NCBI RefSeq assembly: GCF_015694345.1
Contig: NZ_JADQDC010000001.1
Span: 310,001-374,000, forward strand
DNA from: Novosphingobium jiangmenense
GTDB taxonomy: Bacteria > Pseudomonadota > Alphaproteobacteria > Sphingomonadales > Sphingomonadaceae
DNA length: 64,000 nucleotides
Reading direction: 5' to 3'
Part shown: one piece after another, positions 40,422-49,489 of the stretch
Layout: each line of letters opens with the position of its first letter
Numbering within the stretch: position 1 is the first letter of the stretch
Translations under genes and position numbers: made by a program
The notes under the pieces: model-generated
What the model was told of the DNA's origin: nothing
Database searches by the model: none
What the model saw: only the letters and a program-made list of their open reading frames with translations

Positions 40422-41219
40422 TCAGTCCGTCTGTGCCCGGGCGGACTTGGCCATCTCGACGATCTTGACCAGCTGGGCCGACGAGGTGACGCCGAGCTTG
40501 TTGAAGATGCGGAAGCGGTGGATCTTGGTGGTGTTCTCGCTGCGATCGAGCAGGTTGGCGATCTGCTTGGTGACGTATCCCTGGGCGATCAGCTCGGCCA
40601 CGCGCCATTCGGCGGGGGTGAGCGCCTGGACCATGCGGCCGACTTCCTCGACCGATTCGCGGCGGCAGGTCTTCATCCGGCCCGCGCCGATCGCAGCGGT
40701 AAGCGCGCGGCGCAGGTCACCCTGCTTGATCGGCTTGACCAGGAACTCGACCGCCCCTGCCCGCATGCAGCTGACCGCTGTCTCGATGCTGGAGACGCCG
40801 GAGAGGAAGATGACCGGAAGGTTGGGTGCGACCGAGCGCAGCCAGGCGTGCATCTCGATACCGTCGACGCCGGGCAGCTCGACGTCGAGCATGACGCACC
40901 CTTGGAGGCTGGCGACGGATTCGCGCTGGAATTCGAGCGGGCTGCTGAAACACTTGACGGTGTAGCCACACCATTCGACCAGCTCGCGCAGCTCTTCGAG
41001 GATTACCGGGTCGTCGTCGAGAATGTAGACGGTCTCGCCCGCGATGCGGCAAATCTCGTTCTGCGGGCACGGCAGGCCGACCAGGGTAGCGTCACCGATC
41101 GCCTGACACGGACGGTTGAACGCCTCGATCCCGCAGCGGGTCTCGAGCGTATAGCCCCAACGCGCATTTTCCTTCGGCCGCAACAACCACTTTCCCCCGA
41201 TCCACCGCTGTCTGGCCAC
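40422..41219 (-). CDS. FixJ-type response regulator with LuxR output domain
   Basis: A response regulator of up to 265 residues. The receiver begins near residue 62 (ETVYILDDDPVILEELRELV), with the phosphoacceptor D112 in VMLDVELPG, SGVSS and the lysine in FLVKPIKQG. A LuxR helix-turn-helix follows (LTPAEWRVAELIAQGYVTKQ, then NLLDRSENTTKIHRFRIFNK). The 60 residues before the receiver are unlike the family and Cys-rich, so translation may begin downstream of the GTG at 41219 (a TTG within GGGGGAAAGTGGTTG is one option). It is probably the DNA-binding output of the kinase operon that follows 85 bp later. Target genes unknown. Confidence 0.85.
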   Translation of the reverse strand: MARQRWIGGKWLLRPKENARWGYTLETRCGIEAFNRPCQAIGDATLVGLPCPQNEICRIAGETVYILDDDPVILEELRELVEWCGYTVKCFSSPLEFQRESVASLQGCVMLDVELPGVDGIEMHAWLRSVAPNLPVIFLSGVSSIETAVSCMRAGAVEFLVKPIKQGDLRRALTAAIGAGRMKTCRRESVEEVGRMVQALTPAEWRVAELIAQGYVTKQIANLLDRSENTTKIHRFRIFNKLGVTSSAQLVKIVEMAKSARAQTD

Positions 41220-41380
41220 CCCCCGAGGTCAACCAAACAACGTGCCACGCCCCATACTCTGGCGCCCCATGCCACACAGCCCTGCTACTCGCAAACGATT
41301 GAGGATTATAGCGATAGTCTAATTGGTTAGGCGGCCGACAAAAACAAGCGTTCCAATCCTGCTGCGGCCTTCGGGAAGCG

Positions 41381-41869
41381 TCATCCGGCAGGCGGCAGAG
41401 CGTCCTGCTCGCCGGTTTCAATGCGGCGGAACAAGTACTGGTACATCTGCGGATCGGCGACGATCACCTCGGTCTTCGATCCCGTCACCCCGGGAATCCC
41501 GCGCGAGATGATCTGGACGACCTTGATGCTGAGAACGCTGTTCCCGCCCTCGCCCGGCAGCACCATGGCATAGAACTTGAGGCCCTTGTCGCTGCGCGTC
41601 TCGTTGCCGGTCTGCCCGCGGGTGCCGCTCATCTGCCCGGTCGCGCGATCGACGACGTCCAGCTTGTACCCGCCCTTGCGGAACACCGCCTCGGCGCGGT
41701 CGAAGGTTTCCTCGATCGAGAAGGGGTAGGCGAAACGCTGGTAGTTGCCGTCGAGCGAGAATAGCGCCCGATCCGGCTGGAGCGTCCCGTTCAGCGCGCA
41801 CCCGGCAAGAGTGGATGCAGCCAGGACGGCGCAGAGAGTGCGAAGATGCGAAGCCACGTGACGCCTCAT
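41381..41869 (-). CDS. Small outer-membrane lipoprotein, function unknown
   Basis: A 162-residue protein with a lipoprotein signal: basic start, hydrophobic TLCAVLAASTLAGC with the lipobox LAGC, and mature N-terminus at the cysteine. The body contains SIEETFDRAEAVFRKGGYKL and PQMYQYLFRRIETGE and resembles small periplasmic domains without a recognised family. The start at 41869 is preferred because upstream codons from 42061 run through the preceding gene in a shadow frame. There is no good ribosome site. It lies 31 bp after the two-DNA-binding-domain regulator and may be in its operon. Confidence 0.7.
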   Translation of the reverse strand: MRRHVASHLRTLCAVLAASTLAGCALNGTLQPDRALFSLDGNYQRFAYPFSIEETFDRAEAVFRKGGYKLDVVDRATGQMSGTRGQTGNETRSDKGLKFYAMVLPGEGGNSVLSIKVVQIISRGIPGVTGSKTEVIVADPQMYQYLFRRIETGEQDALPPAG

Positions 41870-41900
41870 CGGATACGGGAGGGATGCGTGCAGGTGCGGC

Positions 41901-43124
41901 TCAACCCGCCAGGGCGTGAACCAACCGCGGCGCTTCTTCAGCTTCGGCCTGAGCAGGTGTGGCCGACAGACGCTCGACCGCAGCTTCGAGAGCATTGCTG
42001 TCGATCTGATAGCCTTCCTCGCGCACATTGCGAATCTTGAGCAGGCCCTGAAGCTTTGCATTCAGGCGGCAGATCATGACCTGGATCGACTTGCGCGGAT
42101 CGCGCGTCTTGGTTCGCCGCGTCAGCTGGGCGAGGCTGGAATAGCTAACCGGACGCCCGGCGCTCTGTTCAAGCTGGTGAATGAACTCGGCCTCGGCGCG
42201 CGTGAAGTTCTGCGAACCAAGCAACGCCACCAGACGCGACTGGACCGTGCCGGCGGCAGGTTCGGTCGTCAGGCCTTCCTGCCGCTTGATCGCATTCATG
42301 AGCCAGGCATTGGCAACGCCGCCCTCGCTGAACAGGTCGAACACTGCATCGGCCCCGGCCCGGTACAGCAAGGCGCGCTCTGCCGCGCGGGCGTGCGACA
42401 GCACCGCGATCATCAGCTTCGAAGGATAGACCTCGCGGAATTCGCGCAGCAGGTGGGCAACCCGGCGATCCTCGTCGCCATGAACCAGAACGACATCGAA
42501 GCGCGTGCCGGCCTGGGCAAGAAGCCGGGTGTTCCAGGGGCTGTAGGTCATTTCCTGTTCGATGGTTGCCCAAGCCCCGACCCAGTGAACGCGCTCGTCA
42601 TAGGTACGGCCGGGCAGGCCGATCACCCGCAGGAGCGGCGCCCCTTCCGTTATAGAGCGCGCTGCATTGACCGGTGCCGGTGCATCTTGTTCCGCGTGGC
42701 CGGGTTGCGGGCCAGATTCGTGTCGCGCCGGGCCGAGCGAGCCACGCTCGCCCTCAAAATGGCGCTCGAGAGTGGCACGGAGCTGAGCTGCTTCGCCGGG
42801 CTCGAGAGCGTGCACGCCGCCTGCGGGAAAAGCTGTCCGCCCGGCATGTTCGGTTCGCGGATCCGGCTGGAAGTCGAAGCCCTGGGTAATCGCGATACGG
42901 ACGGCGTCTGCCACGTTTCTTGCGCCAATGCGGGCCAGTGCCTGCGCACGGTGCAGTTCGACCGTGCGCGGGCTGATCGACAGCCACTGGGCGATGTCAT
43001 CCGCGCTCATGCCCCAGACGACCGCGCGCAGAATTTCGGCCTGGCGGCCGGTAAGGCCACCGAAGCGGCTCCGCGTCCACGTATTCAGTCTTGGCGTATC
43101 ATTATGATTCAAAGCGATTTCCAC
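41901..43124 (-). CDS. Regulator with LuxR HTH at the N-terminus, receiver-like middle and winged helix at the C-terminus
   Basis: A 407-residue protein with three parts. Residues about 22 to 75 are a LuxR-type helix-turn-helix (LTGRQAEILRAVVWGMSADD, then LSISPRTVELHRAQALARIG). Residues about 165 to 290 look like a degenerate receiver (FDVVLVHGDEDRRVAHLLRE, then KLMIAVLSHARAAERALLYR, AGADAVFDL). Residues about 300 to 385 look like an OmpR-type winged helix (LLGSQNFTRAEAEFIHQLEQ, SYSSLAQLTRRTKTRDPRKS, IQVMICRLNAKL, EEGYQID). Having a DNA-binding domain at each end is unusual. Start placed at GTG 43124, 9 bases after GGAAGG; GTG 43133 is the alternative. It is divergent from the kinase at 43497. 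Confidence 0.75.
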   Translation of the reverse strand: MEIALNHNDTPRLNTWTRSRFGGLTGRQAEILRAVVWGMSADDIAQWLSISPRTVELHRAQALARIGARNVADAVRIAITQGFDFQPDPRTEHAGRTAFPAGGVHALEPGEAAQLRATLERHFEGERGSLGPARHESGPQPGHAEQDAPAPVNAARSITEGAPLLRVIGLPGRTYDERVHWVGAWATIEQEMTYSPWNTRLLAQAGTRFDVVLVHGDEDRRVAHLLREFREVYPSKLMIAVLSHARAAERALLYRAGADAVFDLFSEGGVANAWLMNAIKRQEGLTTEPAAGTVQSRLVALLGSQNFTRAEAEFIHQLEQSAGRPVSYSSLAQLTRRTKTRDPRKSIQVMICRLNAKLQGLLKIRNVREEGYQIDSNALEAAVERLSATPAQAEAEEAPRLVHALAG

Positions 43125-43496
43125 GGCGACCACCCTTCCCGCTCACGGGGATTTGAAGTGATGCGCAATTCCTTCGCCAACGATCTGCTGCAGCGATTGG
43201 CGCCCCGTTCGGAACCCCTGCCGACAGCTTCGTTCCGGACCCGGAAAAGCTAAGAATTTTTAATCTTGGTCTCGCTTTTTTCGATATATTGCAATTTGGC
43301 TATGGGGATCGCCCATTTGCCTATGTGCTTAAAATGAAGATGAAACTTGCGGTGCGATCGCAAATGCTTGCAGAATGTTTGCGCTATCCGCCAAGGGTCG
43401 CCGACAGGAGCTCAACTCTTCATTGGCGTAATGGCAAAGCAGGTCAATGTTCGGCAAGGGCTGCCGAACACGAACGCGAGAGTTAGAAGTTCGTTC
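43125..43496. promoter_or_regulatory. Divergent promoter region between the two-domain regulator and a sensor kinase
   Basis: About 370 bases with an AT-rich core (43250-43340) where both promoters probably lie. Two palindromic elements are visible: ATGGG-GATCG-CCCAT near 43302-43316 and TGCGATCGCA at 43353-43362. Either could be a site for the regulator encoded to the left. No sigma-factor boxes can be named with confidence. Codons at 43347-43496 are open in the kinase frame but look non-coding. Confidence 0.35.
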
Positions 43497-45359
43497 ATGG
43501 TAACGCGGAAATCCGGAGTTGATGGAGTGTCATCGCGACCGGCCTTTCAAAGGCTCGAGGACAGCACGCTGGACGTGCTGCGCCGGCTGGCGACGCCGAT
43601 GCACATCTACTGCTTCGACAAACAGGTCATCTGCTGGGCAAACGCGCCGGCCGAAGCACTGTGGAGCGCGAGTGGTCCTGACGACCTGAGTTCGCGCGAA
43701 GTATCACCCCAGAGCACCGCCGTCCGGCTCCGGCTCGAGGAGTATCGCGAGGCGTTCGCGCGCGGCGAGGAACGTACCGAGAGCTGGACTCTCTATCCCA
43801 AGGGCAAGGCCACGACCGTGCTGTGCCATTGCCGTGGGGTGAGCATTGCCGGGCACCCCGAAGCGATGCTGGTGGAAGTCGTGCCGCAGGCGGGCGCTGC
43901 TTTTCCGGACGCCGAAGTGCGTGCGATCGAGGCCTTGCGCCATACGCCGCTGATGATTTCCCTGTTCGACAGCAGCGGCAATGTCCTGATGCGCAACCCC
44001 GCCGCGACTGCCGCCTTCGGCTCCGTCGATACGGCAAGACCGGGCGAAGACCACTTTGCCGGAATGTTCGTGGATCAGGGCGCCCCTGCGCGGCTGCTGG
44101 CCGCGGTGCGCGCCACTGGCCATGTCATGGAGATCTGCCGGACCACCGCAGCCGGCCGGCCATCGCACAGCCTGCAGATCAACCGCCTGGCCGACCCGGC
44201 AACGGGCGAGGAAGTCATTCTCGTATCGCAACAGGATGTGACCGAGACGCTCCTCGCGCGGCAGCAGCAGGCCGAAAGCGAGGACGCGCTGGACCTTGTG
44301 CTGTCGCTCGACGTGGCGCCCCTGCTGATCCTGTCGGAGACGACCGAGACCCTGTTGCGCTGCAATCGCTCTGCCCGGGAATTGCTGGGGATCGAAGAAT
44401 CTTCCGGCCTTGTGAGTGGGGGCCGCTACTGGAACCGCGAAGCGATGGCAGCACTCGCCAGCCGACTGGAGAAGGAAGACCTTGCCAGCGGCGAAGTGGA
44501 ATTGCGCAAGGCGGATGGCGAGACGCTGTGGGTTTTCCTTGCCGGTGCGCGCATCCAATATCGTGGCGAGGCCGCGCTGATCTTCACCGTGACGGACATC
44601 GACAAGCTCCACCGGGCCAATCGCGAGCTTGAGGCCGCGCTGGGCGTGGAACGGCGGGTCGGCGACCTGAACCGGCAGGTTCTCGCCATAGCAGCGCACG
44701 AATTGCGCACCCCGCTGGCGATCATCGACAGTGCGGCGCAACGCATCGAGAGCAATGCCGAACGCAATGCCAATGCCTTCAGCGTGAACGCGGCGCAGCG
44801 CATCAGGAAATCGGTGCAGGCGCTCCTCAGGGTCATGGACAGCACGCTGTCCCGGGTCGAGCGGGCCCTGCCACAGGAACAGGAACCACAGCAACAGGAA
44901 GCACTGGTCGAAACGGACCTTGCCACGCTGATCGAATACTGTGCCCAGTCCGTGCGCGACATCAATCCGGAGGCGCGGATTTCGGTGTCACTGCCAGCAC
45001 TGCCCAAGGTGCAACTGGACGGCTCGCTGATCGAGGGGATGTTCTTCAACCTGCTGGTCAACTCGATCAAGTACAGCAACGGTCCGGCCAATATCGAGAT
45101 CACTGGCTCCATCGCGGAGGACACGGTATCCGTGGTCGTGCGGGACGAAGGGATCGGCATTCCCGAAGCCGACCGGCCCGCCGTGTTCACCAAGTTCGCC
45201 AGGGCAAGCAATGTCGGCGAAAGGCCCGGCAGCGGTCTCGGCCTGGCGCTGGTGAAGGAAGCGATGGAGCGTCATGCCGGAACGGTCAGCCTGTTGCCCG
45301 ATGACGGCACCGGCCTTGCCCTGTGCCTGCGGTTCCAGGTTGTCAGCGAATCGGCCTGA
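43497..45359 (+). CDS. PAS-containing sensor histidine kinase (soluble)
   Basis: A 620-residue protein without membrane segments. Three PAS-like regions can be seen: residues about 20 to 125 (MHIYCFDKQVICWANAPAEA), 140 to 260 (TPLMISLFDSSGNVLMRNPA) and 275 to 385 (APLLILSETTETLLRCNRSA). The DHp box is AIAAHELRTPLAIIDSAAQ with H401, and the ATPase has MFFNLLVNSIKYSN, VRDEGIGIPEADRP and GSGLGLALV. The ATG at 43497 (AGAAG upstream) is chosen; an ATG at 43431 in the same frame would add 22 residues of low quality. Its catalytic half is closely similar to that of the next kinase, suggesting duplication. It may work with the receiver at 47733. Confidence 0.88.
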   Translation: MVTRKSGVDGVSSRPAFQRLEDSTLDVLRRLATPMHIYCFDKQVICWANAPAEALWSASGPDDLSSREVSPQSTAVRLRLEEYREAFARGEERTESWTLYPKGKATTVLCHCRGVSIAGHPEAMLVEVVPQAGAAFPDAEVRAIEALRHTPLMISLFDSSGNVLMRNPAATAAFGSVDTARPGEDHFAGMFVDQGAPARLLAAVRATGHVMEICRTTAAGRPSHSLQINRLADPATGEEVILVSQQDVTETLLARQQQAESEDALDLVLSLDVAPLLILSETTETLLRCNRSARELLGIEESSGLVSGGRYWNREAMAALASRLEKEDLASGEVELRKADGETLWVFLAGARIQYRGEAALIFTVTDIDKLHRANRELEAALGVERRVGDLNRQVLAIAAHELRTPLAIIDSAAQRIESNAERNANAFSVNAAQRIRKSVQALLRVMDSTLSRVERALPQEQEPQQQEALVETDLATLIEYCAQSVRDINPEARISVSLPALPKVQLDGSLIEGMFFNLLVNSIKYSNGPANIEITGSIAEDTVSVVVRDEGIGIPEADRPAVFTKFARASNVGERPGSGLGLALVKEAMERHAGTVSLLPDDGTGLALCLRFQVVSESA

Positions 45360-45592
45360 CGAGGCAGGCGGGATGCGTCGGGTCCGCTTTCAGACGTAAC
45401 TTTAATGCAAATGCCACCTTGGGTATCTCCATTAGCACTACTAACCGTTGTAACAGGTAGCCAAGCTGGTTAGAGAACCCGGCAAGGGGCAGTATCGGCG
45501 ACAGCAATTTCAGCCTGAATGTGCGCGGGCGCACATATCGTGCAAAGCGGTGCTGTAACGTCGGATCACTAACTAAGGCGAGCGGTGGGAAG

Positions 45593-47740
45593 ATGGAGGC
45601 CGAAAGCGAAGCGGGAAATCCATCGCACACGCCCATCCGGCGCTGGCTGTGGCTTTCCTACCTCCGCGCGGCGATCGTGCCGCTGCTGTTCATCGAGATC
45701 ACCTTTCTGGCGATCTTCCTCCTTTCGAACTCGATCGTCCACGACGCCAATATCGAGGCGCTCGAGGACGTCTCGGGATCCTACCTCGACAGCGTCGCCC
45801 GGCTCGAGGCGCAAGGGATTGCCACCACGCTGGAAGGCATTTCCAGCAGCACCGCCGTCTTCGCCTCGCAGACCCGGGTGGCGCTCGATGGGAACTACCG
45901 CCCCTCGGCGGAGGAAATGGCGCGCTATGCCCGGACGTCGGATGGTGGCTTCTACACGCGCTACGGCATAGGGACGACGGCGAGCTACTATACCGGCGCG
46001 ACGCCTGTGGGCCCGGCCGAGATCGAAAAGGTCTGGAAGCTTGCTGCGCTCGATCCGCTGATGGCCGACCTTGACCATGCCAATCCGCTGGTCGCCTCGG
46101 TCTATGTCAACACTTTCGACAGCTACAACCGGATCTACCCCTACTTCGACGTGCTGGAGCAGTATCCGCACAAGATGCGGATCCCCGACTTCAATTTCTA
46201 TTACCTGGCCGATGCGAAGCACAATCCGGCGCGCAAGCCGGTGTGGACCGAGGCCTATCTCGACCCGGCTGGCCATGGCTGGATGATCTCGTCGATCGCG
46301 CCGGTCTATCGGAACGGCAAGCTGGAAGCCGTGGTCGGGCAGGACCTGACGCTGGGCAACATCATCTCGCACCTGCTCAACCTGAAGATGCCGTGGAATG
46401 CCTATGCGATGCTGGTGGATCGCGACGGGCGCATCATCGCCATGCCGAAACAGGGCGAAACCGACCTTGGCCTGCGCGAGCTGACATCGTTCAAGTACTC
46501 GGACTCGGTCAGGGCCGACATGCGCAAGCCCGAGGCATTCGACCTCAACAAGCTGCCCGCGACCAAGGCGCTGGCGGCGGCGATGAAGACGTCGGACCAT
46601 GGCCGCATGCGCCTGCCGATCAATGGGAGCAGCGTTGCCAGCTATGCCCAGATCGCCGGTCCGCAATGGCGGCTGGTGGTGATCGCCCCCCAGGCCAACA
46701 TCATCGCCGAGGCCGACGCGCTGCGCGACCAGCTCCGCACCATCGGCTGGAGCATGGCGGGCGCCCTGGTGGTGTTCTACCTCGGCTTCTTCATCTTCCT
46801 CTACCGTCGCGCCAAGGTGATGAGCACCGGCCTGTCCGGCCCGATCGGCAAGCTGGTCGCCGTGCTCGACCGGATTGCCGGCGGGCACTACCACCATGAG
46901 GTGCCCTCGACGAAGATCGCCGAGCTGGACGAGCTGGGGCAGCGACTGGTGCTGACCGGCGAGAAGCTGGGCGAGGCCCATCGCCGGCTGGCCGACCAGC
47001 AGCGGCTGACCGAGCAGGCGCTGCGGCGCCAGCAGCAGGCGAGCGTCGAGCAGATGCGGTTCATCCGGATCCTGTCGCACGAAATCCGCACTCCGCTTTC
47101 GGTGATCGACAGCGGCGCGCAGATTCTCGAAATGAAGGCAGGCGGCATCGGCGAGGCCGATCTGCGCAAGCGGGCGACGCGGTTCCGCAGCGCAGTCGAG
47201 CGGATCACCGGACTGCTCTCGAAGCTGGGGCGCAGTCTCGATGCCGGGAGCGAGGGGCCGGAGCTGGTGATGGCCAGCGCCGCGCCGCTCGACGACATCG
47301 TCAGCGCGCTGACGGCGGAGATCGTGCCGGCCGACCGCCTGCGGCTCGAAGCCGATGTGGAGAATGCCATCGTGAGAGACAGCGGTGCCATCTCGCTGGC
47401 GCTGCGCAGCGTGCTGGACAACGCGGTGCGCTATTGCCCGGAGGGCGCCATTACGGTTCGGGCGGTCGCGACGCAGGACACCGGCACCATCACCGTCAGC
47501 GACGAGGGCGGCGGCGTGAGCCCGGTGGAGCTTGGCCTGATTGGCACGAAGTTCTTCCGTGGCAACAATGCCGCGAACCAGCCCGGCGCGGGGGTCGGAC
47601 TGTTCCTGGCGCGGCGCGTGCTGGAATCGGGCGGGGGATCGCTCATCCTCGAATCGGGTGCGGGCGGGACGACGGTGACCCTCACCTTCCAGGTCACCAC
47701 CCAGGCGGACGAAAGTCCCGAGGTCAGTGCTCATGCCTGA
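45593..47740 (+). CDS. Cache-domain membrane sensor histidine kinase
   Basis: A 715-residue kinase. Membrane helices near residues 20-45 and 385-405 enclose a periplasmic dCache-type sensor (GGFYTRYGIGTTASYYTGAT, NTFDSYNRIYPYFDVLEQYP, SSIAPVYRNGKLEAVVGQDL). A HAMP-like stretch, then the phosphoacceptor region RILSHEIRTPLSVIDSGAQI with H496, and an ATPase with VLDNAVRYCP, VSDEGGGVSPVE and GAGVGLFLA follow. Cache sensors usually bind small organic ligands. The ATG at 45593 with GGTGGGAAG before it is preferred over the first open codon. Its stop overlaps the receiver gene by 8 bp. The kinase core resembles that of 43497-45359. Confidence 0.9.
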   Translation: MEAESEAGNPSHTPIRRWLWLSYLRAAIVPLLFIEITFLAIFLLSNSIVHDANIEALEDVSGSYLDSVARLEAQGIATTLEGISSSTAVFASQTRVALDGNYRPSAEEMARYARTSDGGFYTRYGIGTTASYYTGATPVGPAEIEKVWKLAALDPLMADLDHANPLVASVYVNTFDSYNRIYPYFDVLEQYPHKMRIPDFNFYYLADAKHNPARKPVWTEAYLDPAGHGWMISSIAPVYRNGKLEAVVGQDLTLGNIISHLLNLKMPWNAYAMLVDRDGRIIAMPKQGETDLGLRELTSFKYSDSVRADMRKPEAFDLNKLPATKALAAAMKTSDHGRMRLPINGSSVASYAQIAGPQWRLVVIAPQANIIAEADALRDQLRTIGWSMAGALVVFYLGFFIFLYRRAKVMSTGLSGPIGKLVAVLDRIAGGHYHHEVPSTKIAELDELGQRLVLTGEKLGEAHRRLADQQRLTEQALRRQQQASVEQMRFIRILSHEIRTPLSVIDSGAQILEMKAGGIGEADLRKRATRFRSAVERITGLLSKLGRSLDAGSEGPELVMASAAPLDDIVSALTAEIVPADRLRLEADVENAIVRDSGAISLALRSVLDNAVRYCPEGAITVRAVATQDTGTITVSDEGGGVSPVELGLIGTKFFRGNNAANQPGAGVGLFLARRVLESGGGSLILESGAGGTTVTLTFQVTTQADESPEVSAHA

Positions 47741-48119
47741 AGGCGCGATCCGCATCCTGTGCGTCGAGGACGAGCCCGATCTGCGCGAGGATCTGGTCGA
47801 TGTCCTGCGCGAGTGCGGGTACTACGTCGATGCTGCGGCGGACGGGCCGACCGGCTTTGCGATGGCGCAGGCGCAGCGCTATGACGTGATCCTGTGCGAC
47901 GTGCTGCTGCCCGGCATGAACGGCCATCAGCTGGTCTCGGACCTGCGGCAGGGTTCGGGCGCCAGCAGCGGTACGCCGGTGATCTTCCTTACCGCCTATG
48001 CCGACCGCAAGATCCACGATGACTGCACCAGCCTCGCGAACACGCAGGTGATCATGAAGCCCGTGGACTATCGCAACCTCGAGAGCCTGGTATCGAGCAT
48101 CGCCATCGGCGCGCGGTGA
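47733..48119 (+). CDS. Single-domain response regulator (CheY-like receiver)
   Basis: A 128-residue receiver: acidic pair in CVEDEPDLRED, phosphoacceptor D56 in ILCDVLLPG, threonine in FLTAYAD, lysine in VIMKPVD. No output domain. The ATG has GAGG 9 bases upstream and overlaps the stop of the Cache kinase gene by 8 bp, so the two form a pair. It must pass its signal by protein contact or relay. It ends 4 bp from the convergent priming glycosyltransferase gene. Confidence 0.88.
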   Translation: MPEGAIRILCVEDEPDLREDLVDVLRECGYYVDAAADGPTGFAMAQAQRYDVILCDVLLPGMNGHQLVSDLRQGSGASSGTPVIFLTAYADRKIHDDCTSLANTQVIMKPVDYRNLESLVSSIAIGAR

Positions 48120-48123
48120 CCTT

Positions 48124-49431
48124 CTAGCGGGAGCCGAAGCCGGTGAGGATCGTCCTGACCGTGAGCAGGATGACGAGGATGTCGAGCCACACCGAGCAGT
48201 GCTTGATGTAATAGAAATCGTACTCGAGCTTGCGCCGGGCCTCGTCGGCAAGGGCGACGTTGCCCTGGTTGACGGCGGCCCAACCGGTGATCCCCGGCCT
48301 GACCGAATGGCGATAGGCGTAGTAGGGAATCTCGCTCTGGTACATCGTGGCGAGTGACACGGCCTCGGGGCGCGGCCCGATGAAGCTCATGTCGCCGCGC
48401 AGGACGTTGAACAGCTGCGGCAGTTCATCGATCCGCCACTTGCGGATGAAGCGGCCGACGCGGGTGATGCGGGGATCCTCGGCCTCGGTAAAGGCAGGGC
48501 CAGCCACGTCCGAGCGCATCGAGCGCAGCTTGTAGCAGACGAAGACCTCGCCCTTGTAGCCCATGCGCGGCTGGCGGAACAGCGCGGCGCCGGGGCTTTC
48601 GAGGCGGATCAGCAGCGAGGCCAGCGCGATCACGGGCAGGGCCAGCACGATGGCAGGAATCACGACGACGAGATCGGCAAGCCGCTTGACCCGGAGCAAG
48701 GGGCGCGACGGCATCAGCAGGCCGAAGTACTCGATCGGGTGGGTGGCAAGGCTGACCCGGCCGGTCAGCATTTCGGAAAAGTCGCTGGATTCGTAGACCG
48801 GAAGTCCAGTGAGAACGGCCTTGCCCAGCAGCTTTTCGGCATGGGGCGACATCGGCTGGCTCCTGTCGAACACCACGCCCGAGATGTTCCCCGTGAGGTC
48901 GCTCGTCGAAAGGACGGTCCAGTCGATCTGGGCGCCGGCGAGGAGAGGATCGCGCGGCATGCCGCCGACGAAGGCGAGGCGCGGCCGACCCGAACGGCTG
49001 CGCAGCATGACCACGGCGAAGTACCAGACGATGGCGCAGACGAAGCTGCCAAGGGCAACATAGCGCAGGAACGGCAGCCGCAGCAGCGAGGCGGCGGAGA
49101 AGCACACGAAGAAGTTGCCGAGGAATGCCGGGAGAACCAGCGCCTTGTCCGCCGCGAAGGCGAGCATGCTGACCTGACGCAGCGCCACGTGGGCGCCGGT
49201 CAGGGCCAGTCCGCAGACCACCAGCGTCAGGATCTCGACCAGCGACATCGGCGGATGCTGCACGAAGCCGTAGCGGGTGAGGACGTGGCCCACCCACGGC
49301 AGGCCCAGACCGGCAAGATAGAGCCCGCCCAAGGTGAACCGGTTCGAGCGGATCAGCGCATTCCAGCGTCCGTCGGCGTAGCCGGATTCGCCGGTAAAGC
49401 CGTGCATCCGGTCGGGGAAGTGCATCTTCAT
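48124..49431 (-). CDS. Polyprenyl-phosphate sugar-1-phosphate transferase (priming glycosyltransferase, WcaJ/PssY-like)
   Basis: A 435-residue membrane enzyme. The N-terminal part has four hydrophobic segments (residues about 35 to 145) and a small soluble region. The C-terminal 200 residues are the bacterial sugar transferase domain: KRLADLVVVIPAIVLALPVI, FRQPRMGYKGEVFVCYKLRS, RKWRIDELPQLFNVLRGDMS and FIGPRPEAV. It starts repeat-unit synthesis by moving a sugar phosphate from a UDP-sugar to undecaprenyl phosphate. No other priming enzyme is in the window, so it probably serves the operon at 1-7850. It follows the RfaH-like gene by 58 bp on the same strand, with GGA 9 bases before the ATG. 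Confidence 0.9.
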   Translation of the reverse strand: MKMHFPDRMHGFTGESGYADGRWNALIRSNRFTLGGLYLAGLGLPWVGHVLTRYGFVQHPPMSLVEILTLVVCGLALTGAHVALRQVSMLAFAADKALVLPAFLGNFFVCFSAASLLRLPFLRYVALGSFVCAIVWYFAVVMLRSRSGRPRLAFVGGMPRDPLLAGAQIDWTVLSTSDLTGNISGVVFDRSQPMSPHAEKLLGKAVLTGLPVYESSDFSEMLTGRVSLATHPIEYFGLLMPSRPLLRVKRLADLVVVIPAIVLALPVIALASLLIRLESPGAALFRQPRMGYKGEVFVCYKLRSMRSDVAGPAFTEAEDPRITRVGRFIRKWRIDELPQLFNVLRGDMSFIGPRPEAVSLATMYQSEIPYYAYRHSVRPGITGWAAVNQGNVALADEARRKLEYDFYYIKHCSVWLDILVILLTVRTILTGFGSR

Positions 49432-49489
49432 TGCTGGAATCCAGTGCAGATCGGGGCAGGCCGGCGGAAGCGGAAGAGGGCGGGAGGCA

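Noticed and set aside
45569..47755. A 728-codon minus-strand frame opposite the Cache kinase
   Set aside because: The plus-strand frame has sensor, DHp and ATPase motifs; the opposite frame is His/Arg-rich without domains.
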